A stretch of DNA of 64,000 bases from the NCBI GenBank assembly GCA_964510225.1, contig CAZEAN010000005.1:1-64000 (forward strand), read 5' to 3'. Of this stretch, positions 45,480 through 54,435 are shown one piece after another. The notes beneath the pieces were generated by a model, which saw only the letters and a list, made by a program, of their open reading frames with translations, was not told the origin of the DNA and did not search any database. Every line of letters begins with the position of its first letter. The first letter of the stretch is position 1. This DNA comes from CAZEAN01 sp964510225 (GTDB lineage: Bacteria > Planctomycetota > Planctomycetia > Isosphaerales > Isosphaeraceae). A program made the translations under genes and the position numbers.

Positions 45480-46430
45480 TTAGAGCGGCCGAGGGTCGAG
45501 AAGGAGAAGGATGAGGACGACTGGGAGGTGTAGAAAGGACGCCTTCAGTAACCCTCGAGCATGCTGATCCGTGGGATTCTGCCAGAATCGACAGGCGGTA
45601 GCGAGATAGTAAAGCCCCATTCCCAACGATCCTACAAAGAAGAGCGGTCCCGCTAACCCGATCGCCGTTGGAAGTAATCCTGCGGGAACAAGGGCCATGG
45701 CGTGAATCGTCGCCTGACGGCCGGTAAGCGTTCCATTGGGGTCAAGGCAAGGAAGCATTCTGTGCCCGGCCTTGGCATAATCATCGCGATGAATCCAGGC
45801 AATCGCCAAGAAATGAGGGAATTGCCAGAGAAAAACGATCAAGAATAAAGCAAGGCACTCGATCCCAAGCTCGCCAGTCGCGGCCGTCCATCCAATCACA
45901 GGAGGGAGTGCACCTGGCACGGCACCGATCGCCGTGTTGAGTGTTGTCCTTGGCTTGAGGAGCGTATATACGACGCCGTACAACACAAACGAAATCAATG
46001 CAACGACGGCGGCTAGGGGAAAGTGGCCTAGACTTAGCAAACTTACACCGGCGACTCCCAGGACAATCCCAAAGACCGCCGCATCACGCACGGAAATTCT
46101 TCCGGAAGGGATCGGTCGACGTGCCGTCCGCTTCATCAGCCGGTCTCTTGAACGCTCGACAACCTGATTCCAGACACTACCACCCGCAGCGACGAGCCCC
46201 GTCCCCACCAATGCAATGGCGAGTTCTCCTAGGTTAGTTGCTCCTCGAGCACCGGTGAGGAAGCCCACTGAAACCGTAAGTAAGACCAACGTAACGATCC
46301 GGGGTTTGGTCAAGTCCCAATAGTCGCGTAAGAGTCTCCGATCACCGCTGAGCTGGGCGGTTGAGATCGATCGATGCATCGCTTGGTGATCGACCAACAC
46401 ATCAGAAGTTGGGGTTGCCAGACTCTTCAT
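45480..46430 (-). CDS. ctaB: Protoheme IX farnesyltransferase (heme O synthase)
   Basis: CtaB farnesylates heme B to heme O, the first step to the heme A used by the oxidase. The UbiA-family motif appears as NQVVERSRDRLMKRTARRP with the Asp-rich site, and KPRIVTLVLLTVSVGF is the usual entry helix. Nine TM helices are expected in the 316 aa. Its ATG overlaps the ctaA stop (ATGA), showing translational coupling. It lies between ctaA and ctaE in the operon. Confidence 0.95.
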   Translation of the reverse strand: MKSLATPTSDVLVDHQAMHRSISTAQLSGDRRLLRDYWDLTKPRIVTLVLLTVSVGFLTGARGATNLGELAIALVGTGLVAAGGSVWNQVVERSRDRLMKRTARRPIPSGRISVRDAAVFGIVLGVAGVSLLSLGHFPLAAVVALISFVLYGVVYTLLKPRTTLNTAIGAVPGALPPVIGWTAATGELGIECLALFLIVFLWQFPHFLAIAWIHRDDYAKAGHRMLPCLDPNGTLTGRQATIHAMALVPAGLLPTAIGLAGPLFFVGSLGMGLYYLATACRFWQNPTDQHARGLLKASFLHLPVVLILLLLDPRPL

Positions 46431-47578
46431 TGCGTGACCATCTCCAATCTTAGCGCCTCAGCTCCCGAAATTGTAGCCTCAGGATTCTTCTCGGAAGTGT
46501 CGGGGCAAGTCGCCTCAGTGCGCCAAGCGTTCATGGCCAACGTCACTGCGGCGCCCAGTAAGAGTGCGCCGTTGGCTTGATGAGCGGTGCGTACGAGGGC
46601 TTCGACGGTGTCTACCATGCGAGGGATTCCGTCAAACGGTCGGAGAACCCACCATGATGCGAGACCGAGGAGGAACTGAATACCGACCAGACCAAGAACA
46701 AACAATGCAGGCCGCCTCAATACTGGTCGCCCGAAGCGACGACTGCATAATGCCAGACCAACACCAACTACCGTTGCTGTTACGAGGTAGCCGAACCCCG
46801 CGTGAAGCTGGAGTCCAAACTGAAAGTGTCGAAGCCAGGCTCCCGCAAGGATTTGCCCATAGAGCAGAACAACCAGACCAATAGTTAACAAGCGACTGAA
46901 CCGATCCGATCCGATCCGGCTCAGGACGCTCGTCCAGGTTCGACTTGTGGCGATTGTTAGTCCAACAACCATTCCAAAGAATGCTTGACCCGTGCAGCCG
47001 TGGATCGCAGCAAGGGTTGTTTGATTGAGATTGACCCGGAAGCCACCAAGCATCCCTTGCAGGATCACCGCACAGAGCACAAGCCAAGCGAGTGAGACGA
47101 GCCCCGATCTTTCTCGGAGTCCAAACCAAAGCGCAAGTCCGAATGCTGAAACCGAGAGCATCACGACTGTTGCGAGAAACGGTGAGAAATCTGTAAACGT
47201 AGTCCAGAGCCCGGCCGTGACGAGGCTGAATACGGTGCCGCATCCAACCGCACGCCAAGCCCTTGTACCAATCGTTCCCGTTGACCAGACCGCGAGGACA
47301 ATGCAACCAAGACCGACGACGGTCCCGAGAAGTCGGTGTGTGTGTTCCAGGATGATCCCCCAACTCTTATCAAAGAAGTTGTAGAGGAACATGTTGATGC
47401 CAAACGTGGTTGGCCAGTCTGGCACTGCCATCCCGACCCGGAAGGTCGTAACCAGGCCGCCAACTAAGAGAAGCAGCCAAGTGGCGATTGCGGTTGCAAT
47501 TCCGATCACAAACAGGACTCTCTGGCCTGATTGTGTTGTGGAATTACCAGTGCTTGGGAGTGTCAGGGAGTCACCCAT
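46427..47578 (-). CDS. ctaA: Heme A synthase
   Basis: CtaA oxidises the methyl group of heme O to form heme A. The four conserved heme-binding histidine sites appear as LEHTHRLLGT, HGCTGQAFFG, LQLHAGFGYL and RTAHQANGALLL, and CPDWP-type GVPDWPTTFG is seen near the N-terminus as VPDWPTTFG. The eight-helix plan fits 383 aa. It is the gene immediately downstream of ctaD across a 126-bp gap with a small inverted repeat (GTTGAC/GTCAAC at 47661-47683). Translation of the next gene is coupled. Confidence 0.94.
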   Translation of the reverse strand: MGDSLTLPSTGNSTTQSGQRVLFVIGIATAIATWLLLLVGGLVTTFRVGMAVPDWPTTFGINMFLYNFFDKSWGIILEHTHRLLGTVVGLGCIVLAVWSTGTIGTRAWRAVGCGTVFSLVTAGLWTTFTDFSPFLATVVMLSVSAFGLALWFGLRERSGLVSLAWLVLCAVILQGMLGGFRVNLNQTTLAAIHGCTGQAFFGMVVGLTIATSRTWTSVLSRIGSDRFSRLLTIGLVVLLYGQILAGAWLRHFQFGLQLHAGFGYLVTATVVGVGLALCSRRFGRPVLRRPALFVLGLVGIQFLLGLASWWVLRPFDGIPRMVDTVEALVRTAHQANGALLLGAAVTLAMNAWRTEATCPDTSEKNPEATISGAEALRLEMVTQ

Positions 47579-47704
47579 CAGACCAATTCTGTATATTCGA
47601 GGTCGGGCGTTACGGGAATCATCGCGTCGGAGAGAGGATCAACCCAGATCACAAGAAACAGTTGACCTCTAATTGTTGTCAACCTCACTGGGTCTGACGA
47701 TTCT

Positions 47705-49600
47705 TCAGACAGCAACCGAACCAGACTCTGTAGGCCGTGCTTCTGTCTGAACAAGGTAATCATCCGATTCGGCGGGGTTACTGAATTCGTAGGGTGGATG
47801 ATAAACCGTCGGAATCTTCGGGAAGTTGTAGTGCGGTGGTGGAGAACTCGTCTGCCATTCCAAGGTGTTCGCTTGCCATGGATTGGCACTCGCGCGTCGA
47901 CCAAAGAGGAAGCTGCCGAAGAAGTTGACCACGAGGATTAATTGCACAACGCTGAGTCCGATCGCCGAGATCGTCATCAACTGATTCATCCCGATGATCT
48001 CAGGTTTGTCGAAGAGATCAAAGCCAGTGTAGTCGGCATACCGTCGAGGCTGTGCGTGAATTCCGACGATGTGCATTGGGAAAAATGTGGCGTTGAAGAA
48101 GAGAAACGAGAGTCCGAAGTGGATCTTCCCGAGCGTCTCGTTCATCGTGCGTCCAAACATCTTTGGATACCAATAGTAGAGTGCTGCGAAGATCCCAAAG
48201 GTACTGCCACCGAATAGTACGTAGTGAATGTGCGCGACGATGAAGTAAGTGTCGTGAATGTGCATGTCAACCGGTGTGGCGGCCATGAAGATCCCCGAGA
48301 GACCACCAATCACAAACATCGAGACGAATCCAACCGCACAGAGCATCGCGGAGGTGAAATGAAGGTTCCCACCCCACATCGTTCCGAGCCAATTAAATGT
48401 TTTGATCGCGGAAGGGAGTGCAATTAGCATCGTCGAGAGCATGAACGTCGCGCCTAGGGCTGGGTTCATCCCCGAGACAAACATGTGATGCCCCCAAACG
48501 ATAAAGCCAAGGAAGGCGATCCCCGCCAAGGCGATCACCATTGGCCTGTAGCCGAAAAGTGGTTTCCGACTGAAGGTCGAGAGAATGTCGGAGACAATCC
48601 CCATCGCTGGGAGAATCATGATGTAAACAGCAGGATGGCTGTAAAACCAGAACAAGTGCTGCCAGAGCAACGGGTGACCACCGCCGACTGTTTCTGGACC
48701 GTTTGCGACCGACCAATCGGCTGGTGCAAAGAAATTAGTGTCGGCGACCCGGTCGAGAAGCTGCATTACCAAAGCCGAGGTGAGGACTGGCAATGCAAAC
48801 GCCTGGAGGATCGCTGTCACGAAGAGAGCCCAGACTGTCATTGGCATCCGGAAGAGTTTCATCCCCGGCGCCCGGAGCATCAAGATAGTGGTGACGTAAT
48901 TGATGGAACCCATCAATGATGAAATGCCCGCGAACAGTAAGGCTACGAGCCAGAGGGTTTGACCGTTAAGCGATCCCGGCGTCGCCTGGAAAAATGTTGA
49001 AAGTGGAGGATATCCGGTCCAGCCTGCCTCGGAAGCCCCCCCTGGAACGCTAAAGGATGCAAGTATCAAAATAAAGGCTGGCCACATAAACCAATAGGAA
49101 AGCATGTTGAGCTTCGGGAACGCCATGTCGCGTGCCCCAATCATCAGCGGAATCAGGAAGTTGCCGAAGCCGCCGTTCAGAATGGGGATGATCACGAAAA
49201 AGATCATAATCGTCCCGTGCATCGTGACCAACTTATTGTAGAAGGCAGGTGGCATCTGCCGGCCGAAGTTAGACCAGAGCGCATCGGCAAGGTAGGGAGT
49301 CTCACTATCAGGCCAGGCGAGCTGCCAACGAATCGCAACCGCAAGCAAGCCGCCAATCACAAAGAAAATGAGACCGGTGAAGAGGAATTGGATTCCAATC
49401 ACTTTGTGATCGGTCGAGAAGATGTAGCGCCGGATTGGATCCCAAGGTCTTGGATGGATGTCATGATCCAACTGCCCATTGGTTGCAGTAGGGGGATCCC
49501 CAGAAGTTTCATGTGAGCCGTTGCGCGTTGGCTCACGACCATTCGGAGGGTCAATCGACCGATCGGGAACCGACTCACCGGGATTCGGCAGATAGGACAT
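47705..49600 (-). CDS. ctaD: Cytochrome c oxidase subunit I, A2 subfamily
   Basis: The catalytic subunit holds heme a and the heme a3-CuB site that reduces oxygen. Histidine ligands lie in LVTMHGTIM, SHPAVYIMILP, WGHHMF and VAHIHYVLFGG. The D-channel motif reads YSHPAVY: the Glu of HPEVYI is absent and the Tyr-Ser pair seen in A2-type heme-copper oxidases is present. IHDTYFIVAHIHY and MHIVGIHAQPRRY are family landmarks. Length 631 aa is in the usual range, with a polar N-tail of about 55 residues. Confidence 0.96.
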   Translation of the reverse strand: MSYLPNPGESVPDRSIDPPNGREPTRNGSHETSGDPPTATNGQLDHDIHPRPWDPIRRYIFSTDHKVIGIQFLFTGLIFFVIGGLLAVAIRWQLAWPDSETPYLADALWSNFGRQMPPAFYNKLVTMHGTIMIFFVIIPILNGGFGNFLIPLMIGARDMAFPKLNMLSYWFMWPAFILILASFSVPGGASEAGWTGYPPLSTFFQATPGSLNGQTLWLVALLFAGISSLMGSINYVTTILMLRAPGMKLFRMPMTVWALFVTAILQAFALPVLTSALVMQLLDRVADTNFFAPADWSVANGPETVGGGHPLLWQHLFWFYSHPAVYIMILPAMGIVSDILSTFSRKPLFGYRPMVIALAGIAFLGFIVWGHHMFVSGMNPALGATFMLSTMLIALPSAIKTFNWLGTMWGGNLHFTSAMLCAVGFVSMFVIGGLSGIFMAATPVDMHIHDTYFIVAHIHYVLFGGSTFGIFAALYYWYPKMFGRTMNETLGKIHFGLSFLFFNATFFPMHIVGIHAQPRRYADYTGFDLFDKPEIIGMNQLMTISAIGLSVVQLILVVNFFGSFLFGRRASANPWQANTLEWQTSSPPPHYNFPKIPTVYHPPYEFSNPAESDDYLVQTEARPTESGSVAV

Positions 49601-49609
49601 GGCGTCGGG

Positions 49610-50830
49610 TTACTCCTCTCGGGTGCCCGGGGCGGCCGCGACATCAACTGAAGGTTCGTCAGGGGTGTCGCGATTTTGCTCTCGGATCGCTTCTTCCATC
49701 CACTCCTCAAATTCAGATCGCGTCTCATGGACCGTAAGGATTGCTCTCATCTTCGAGTGCCCCCAGCCACAGAGTTCGGCACAGAGGAGTTCATAACGTC
49801 CTGGTTTGTTTGCGTCAAAGAGAACCGGAATGGTCATTCCGGGTACGGCATCTTGCTTGATCCGGAGTTGAGGTAAGAAGAAAGAATGGAGGACATCTTC
49901 CGAAGTCAGGTGGATCATCGCGAAGTCGCCCTTCACAACATGCAATTCATTGATCGTGTGTAGGTCATCGGCAGTGTAGAGAGTCTTGTCAGGTCCTGGG
50001 TAGCGAATCTTCCACTGGAATTGTCGCGCCTTAACTTCAGCGACCGGTGGGACGTCAGGCCAGCTTCCTTGGAACTTGATCTCACTCCAGGCACCAAGCT
50101 GATAAAAGCTGATGAAGATCAGAATTACAGCGGGGATCAGTGTCCAGATCAGCTCGAGCCGGACGCTTCCATGTGTGTAAGTTGCACGACGACCTTCGCG
50201 TGCTGCATAACGCCAAGCAGCAACAGCCAACACGGCCATGGTTCCCGCGAAGGTGAGTCCGGTGATGACCAGAAGTACCACAAAGAGGTGGTCGACGTGG
50301 CCTGCGGCACTCGAGATTGGTTCTCGGAGGTTGCCATCTGGTCCTGTGATAGCGCCCAAGGTTGAACCAGAGATTTCGGCAACACTTAGGAGCGATCCTG
50401 ATGCGCTCGTGAGTGAGTGTTGAGCTGATTCCAGATCGCCATTGAGAACAGAATTCTCGGCGGATTCAAGAGTCCCCCGAGCTTGGGCAAGTTCGGATTC
50501 GAGTGACCGAAGCCGATCTGTAAGGATCCCGTTTGTGAGCAATTGACGGACTCTGATTGAGGACCGGTCAAGTTGATCATGCAAGTTGGTCAGCGGTTCA
50601 ATCATCCCTGCCGGATCATCTGATTCCGATACGTCGAGATCAAATGAGTCCAGCAGCATAGCCCCCTCGCCTGACTCCTCTTGAAGAGTCTCAAGGGCTG
50701 TTAGTAGCGCTTCGTTCGTCGACCTGTAGCCCGGCAGCCACCATTCCTCGTCGAAGGGAGCGTAGACAAAGACGGCGATCGCCAAGATCGAGATCAATCC
50801 GAAGAATAAACCCCAGTATTTCACGCGCAA
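49610..50830 (-). CDS. ctaC: Cytochrome c oxidase subunit II with long N-terminal insert
   Basis: Subunit II receives electrons from cytochrome c through the CuA centre. The CuA ligands are intact: His315, Cys350, Glu352, Cys354, His358 and Met361 (CAELCGWGHSKM). There is an extra TM segment at the N-terminus (YWGLFFGLISILAIAVFVYA) and a loop of about 150 residues (26-180) before the two normal helices. That loop is a predicted coiled coil (LRSLESELAQARGTLESAE). The total of 406 aa is well above the typical 250-350. The stop is 9 bp before ctaD, so the genes are coupled. Confidence 0.94.
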   Translation of the reverse strand: MRVKYWGLFFGLISILAIAVFVYAPFDEEWWLPGYRSTNEALLTALETLQEESGEGAMLLDSFDLDVSESDDPAGMIEPLTNLHDQLDRSSIRVRQLLTNGILTDRLRSLESELAQARGTLESAENSVLNGDLESAQHSLTSASGSLLSVAEISGSTLGAITGPDGNLREPISSAAGHVDHLFVVLLVITGLTFAGTMAVLAVAAWRYAAREGRRATYTHGSVRLELIWTLIPAVILIFISFYQLGAWSEIKFQGSWPDVPPVAEVKARQFQWKIRYPGPDKTLYTADDLHTINELHVVKGDFAMIHLTSEDVLHSFFLPQLRIKQDAVPGMTIPVLFDANKPGRYELLCAELCGWGHSKMRAILTVHETRSEFEEWMEEAIREQNRDTPDEPSVDVAAAPGTREE

Positions 50831-50917
50831 GGCTCCATCAGACCGAGAGCGGACGGGAGCGCCGAAACGCTAGGTAAGACGGAGAAGTAGCGGTTCTGCA
50901 AAACGGAGAGCCTCCTG

Positions 50918-52219
50918 TTAACGGAGGGGAGCCTCAACAAGAGGTAAAGCGGCCGAGGTCGGATTCATCAAGCCGAATTTTTGAAGTTCGTCTGGTCTCA
51001 GGAGGGTGCGATCATGGGGTAACGCCAAGATGAAATTAACCAAGTGCCAGAGGTCGTCTGGGTCACGGAACGCATCGGCATGTCCCGGCATCCCTGAGCC
51101 GTTGATTCCCGTTGCGATTCTCCAATACAAGTCAATTGGTCGACGACCGCCCTTATATGTTCCATCTTGAAGGTTGGCAGGGCGGAGAGGGTCATTCCAT
51201 TCGTCGCCCCAACGTTTACCGGAATCTTCCGCCAGCTTTTTGAGCGTCAACAACGGCTCAGGATCATTGGGATTGAATGTGAAAACGTGGGCGTTGAATG
51301 TTTCCTCATCGACCCAACTCGTCCCATTCCCATCTGCCTGGAAGCCATGGCAACCGACACATTGAACCTTGACATCCTGTGAGATGCCGAGAAATAACTC
51401 TCGACCGCGTGCAATGCTTTCGGGTGTGTCGGGGACACGAGGAGTCTCCGGAATCACTGCAAAATCCGGATATCTCGTAGTTTCCCACATGTCAAAGACG
51501 GCGAAGAGAATATCCTCAATATCGAAGGCGTAATCTTCGAGAAAAAGTTCGTCGGTGAGATCTTCTTCAAAATACTGAAGTGTAATTTCGATGATCTTAT
51601 CCTCAACTTCACCCCGAAGGCTGAGAAAGATGACGTAATCAATCACTTGTTCGATTTCAGCGGCAGTTAGACTAGTCTTAAACGCCGGCATCGATGTCCC
51701 ATGAATCCCATAGAGTAGAACCCGTCGCAGGTCGTCTCTCGTTGGCTTCAGTTCTGTTTGTGTCGAAGTGAATTTGAACCGGCCTTGGCGGTAATCTCTC
51801 GGCCTCGGATAAAGGAATGCTGCTGTGGGACCCTCACCGTCTCCAGTGACTCCGTGACAATGCAAGCAATGCTTGTGATAGAGAGCTTGCCCGCCGACGA
51901 TCTGGACCGGATTAGTTTCTCCGGCCGGCGTGTAGGTGACCGGAACCGGTGCTTCGTTACCTTCTTCAAGGGTCAGGGGCGCGAGGTAACGACCACCTTC
52001 GCGGAGACCTGCACCCTCAGGGACTTTTAAAGAATAGGGGGAATCACCGAAGAGTTCTTCAACTTTCTCGATTACAAGACTACGGCTGATCGGTCGGTCT
52101 GCGAACTCTTCACCGTCGAGTCGTTCACTCGCAATAAAACGCACAGGCTCAGGCTCAGCACAACCGACGATTGCCAGCAATCCAGCGATTCCCAAGAGCG
52201 ATGCAATACGACGTACCAT
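50918..52219 (-). CDS. Lipoprotein diheme cytochrome c, oxidase operon leader
   Basis: ATG 52219 gives a lipoprotein (lipobox AIVGC at residue 20) of 433 aa; a longer frame to 52423 adds a polar non-signal extension. Two c-type heme sites are present: CLHCH (118-122) and CVGCH (287-291), with candidate axial Met in GTSMPAF and SGMPGH. It begins the oxidase operon and so is the likely electron carrier or donor to CuA, or the link to a complex III-like enzyme. No bc1 or alternative complex III genes are in the window. Confidence 0.88.
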   Translation of the reverse strand: MVRRIASLLGIAGLLAIVGCAEPEPVRFIASERLDGEEFADRPISRSLVIEKVEELFGDSPYSLKVPEGAGLREGGRYLAPLTLEEGNEAPVPVTYTPAGETNPVQIVGGQALYHKHCLHCHGVTGDGEGPTAAFLYPRPRDYRQGRFKFTSTQTELKPTRDDLRRVLLYGIHGTSMPAFKTSLTAAEIEQVIDYVIFLSLRGEVEDKIIEITLQYFEEDLTDELFLEDYAFDIEDILFAVFDMWETTRYPDFAVIPETPRVPDTPESIARGRELFLGISQDVKVQCVGCHGFQADGNGTSWVDEETFNAHVFTFNPNDPEPLLTLKKLAEDSGKRWGDEWNDPLRPANLQDGTYKGGRRPIDLYWRIATGINGSGMPGHADAFRDPDDLWHLVNFILALPHDRTLLRPDELQKFGLMNPTSAALPLVEAPLR

Positions 52220-52628
52220 TCCCAGATAGCCTCGATTCCAGTCGGGACGATTCAGGAGTAAGTGGTCTTGAAGGACACGATCCTGAGTGGGGATCGCAAA
52301 TGACCCTGCATGGGGGCAAGGTACTTCAACAACGCTCATCGCTTCGGATGACGATACTCTGAGACTTGGCGGGCGGGAGTCTCTATCGTTTATTGAATCT
52401 GAAGCTTTGTCTTTTTCCTTCAATTATTTCTATCCTATCCGTCAGCTTAGGCACCCACAAGTACCCGACCGTGTTTTCGGATGATCCGAGGGACTAAATC
52501 GTTCTAACCCGATCGAGATCAGCCGAAACGGGAATATCAGGAGTGATTGGCTTCAACGAACGACGTCCCGACGGCCGATCTCACAATGTGAAGAAGTTTG
52601 CCATTCTTCCGTGATTAAGAGACTTGAG

Positions 52629-53402
52629 ATGTCGCCGTCGAATCATTCCACCACGAAAACTGACCTAGGAACATCAAAAGATGTAAGTCAGTTAGATTCT
52701 TACTGGAACGGGGTTCGATCAGCACCAGCCGCGCTCTTTTTTGTTCTGCCAATGACTTTCGTCTACGAGTCGGCGATCGCGGCTCACGGTGGCGATTCGA
52801 CTCTCCGGACGGGTACCGACGCTTGGGTCGGAATACTGGGGACACGTTATGCTATTCCAGAGTGGACCGCGTCAGTCGCGTTGTCCTTCATCATCCTGAT
52901 CCGAGCGTTTGCGGCTCGGCCACGCCCTATCTTTCGCCCTCGATGGCTTACGGGGATGGGGTTTGAAAGCCTGATTTTGGGTCTGGGCCTGCTGGGGATT
53001 TACTTCGTTTTCGATCAGTTGACTCTTCAACTCGATCAACAGGTTTTGCTATCGTCCGACCTAAGCGGAACGAATCGTCTCATCGGATTGCTCGGGGCCG
53101 GCCTCTTTGAGGAATTCTTGTTTCGACTGATTCTTTTCTCCGGTGTCGAATCGTTGCTGTCGTGGCTCCGAGTTCCCAAGGTCGCTTCGGTTTTGGTTGC
53201 CTCTTGCAGTTCAGCATTGTTGTTCGCCTCCGCTCACAATTTCGGAATGACACCAGAGGACTTCGATTGTTTCCTCTTTACGTTCCGTACACTCGCAGGA
53301 TTATATTTTGCGGCGGTCTACCAAATTCGAGGCTTTGGAGTCGTCGTTGGAACACATGTTGCTTATGATTTTATTGTTGCCGCTGTTTTTGGATTACCTT
53401 GA
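52629..53402 (+). CDS. CPBP-family intramembrane metalloprotease
   Basis: A multipass membrane protein of the CAAX-protease/Rce1-like (ABI) family. The catalytic Glu pair with Arg is EEFLFR, followed by FASAHN with a metal-liganding His, and GTHVAYDF with the second His. These are the three family motifs in order and at normal spacing. ATG 52629 is used; a GTG start 18 bp upstream (52611) is possible. Substrate unknown. The next gene starts 24 bp downstream, so they probably form an operon. Confidence 0.85.
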   Translation: MSPSNHSTTKTDLGTSKDVSQLDSYWNGVRSAPAALFFVLPMTFVYESAIAAHGGDSTLRTGTDAWVGILGTRYAIPEWTASVALSFIILIRAFAARPRPIFRPRWLTGMGFESLILGLGLLGIYFVFDQLTLQLDQQVLLSSDLSGTNRLIGLLGAGLFEEFLFRLILFSGVESLLSWLRVPKVASVLVASCSSALLFASAHNFGMTPEDFDCFLFTFRTLAGLYFAAVYQIRGFGVVVGTHVAYDFIVAAVFGLP

Positions 53403-53426
53403 CCAAACCTGGGCTGGTGAACGCTG

Positions 53427-54317
53427 TTGAAGTTTTTGCACCTTTCTGATATTCATGTGTGGAAGTACGATGTGCACCCGCGACGACTCCTCGGTAAACG
53501 CGCTGTTGGGATGTTCGAACTGATCTCGGGCCGAGCGCGGAAATTCCGTTTAGAAAAGCTCGGAGAGGTCGTGGACCGCGCTGTTGGAGTCGGTGCTGAC
53601 CATGTCTTGATCACGGGAGACCTCACGACGACTTCGTTGCCGCGGGAATTTGAAGAAGCTGAGCAAGCACTAGAGCCGCTTTGCTTGGAACCATCTCGTG
53701 TCACGATGATTCCGGGGAACCACGACCGCTACACAGCGGCCTCGGTTCGGACTCGAGCGTTTGAAAGGTACTTCGGTGCGTTTGCACCTTCGACAACGTA
53801 CCCTTGGCTCCGCCATCTCGGAGAGGAGACCGCAGTCCTAGGTCTCGACGCGACCCGTTCTCACCTGACCGCGACAGGGCTCATTACTGCCGATCAATTC
53901 GAGCGTGCTCAGGCACTGATTCGAGACGAAGCCAGTTCGATCAATCGCTTGATCATCGCCTGCCACTATCCCGTGGTCGCTCCCGAGCAGTACCGTTCTG
54001 AACTCCACAAGAAACGGATGATCAACTTTGAGGCCATTGCCGACTGGCTCGCGAGTCTACCACCACACCTCTACTGTTGCGGCCACGTCCATGCTGCCTG
54101 GGCATTTCGTCCTGGCACGATCCCTCGTCAAGTCTGCCTCAACGCAGGAGCACCGTTGCTCCGCGACCCCACTGGCCTCCGTCCTCCCGGCTTCCTCGAA
54201 ATCGATCTCGAAGGTCCCCTAGTAACTGTCCAACACCATGCCTGTGTCAACGACCAGTGGACCATCATCCCGCTTCTGAAGAACCTGCCACTCTTTGGTT
54301 CTCTGAACTCCCTCTGA
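53427..54317 (+). CDS. Calcineurin-like metallophosphoesterase
   Basis: A 296-aa cytosolic enzyme starting at TTG 53427. All metal motifs are seen: LSDIHVW, ITGDLT, GNHDRY, ACHYPVV and CGHVHAAW. The start FLHLSDIHVW resembles the 3',5'-cAMP phosphodiesterase (CpdA)-type and Icc-like family, but the substrate cannot be set from sequence. It is 24 bp after the CPBP protease gene and ends before a strong bidirectional hairpin. Confidence 0.85.
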   Translation: MKFLHLSDIHVWKYDVHPRRLLGKRAVGMFELISGRARKFRLEKLGEVVDRAVGVGADHVLITGDLTTTSLPREFEEAEQALEPLCLEPSRVTMIPGNHDRYTAASVRTRAFERYFGAFAPSTTYPWLRHLGEETAVLGLDATRSHLTATGLITADQFERAQALIRDEASSINRLIIACHYPVVAPEQYRSELHKKRMINFEAIADWLASLPPHLYCCGHVHAAWAFRPGTIPRQVCLNAGAPLLRDPTGLRPPGFLEIDLEGPLVTVQHHACVNDQWTIIPLLKNLPLFGSLNSL

Positions 54318-54371
54318 ATCTGATCAATCGCCTCAATTGCATGTGCATGTTTTGCTGTTCTGCTCCCAAAA

Positions 54372-54402
54372 CGGCTGTGGCAAGACCAACGTACCACAGC
54401 CG
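54372..54402. terminator. Bidirectional terminator-like hairpin
   Basis: CGGCTGTGG (54372-54380) pairs perfectly with CCACAGCCG (54394-54402) around a 13-nt loop. It sits in the 118-bp gap between two convergent genes, 54 bp past the metallophosphoesterase stop and 34 bp before the stop of aldA. There is no long T-tract on either side. Confidence 0.55.
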
Positions 54403-54435
54403 AGATCAAGAATTACCTACGTTCGTTTGGATAGG

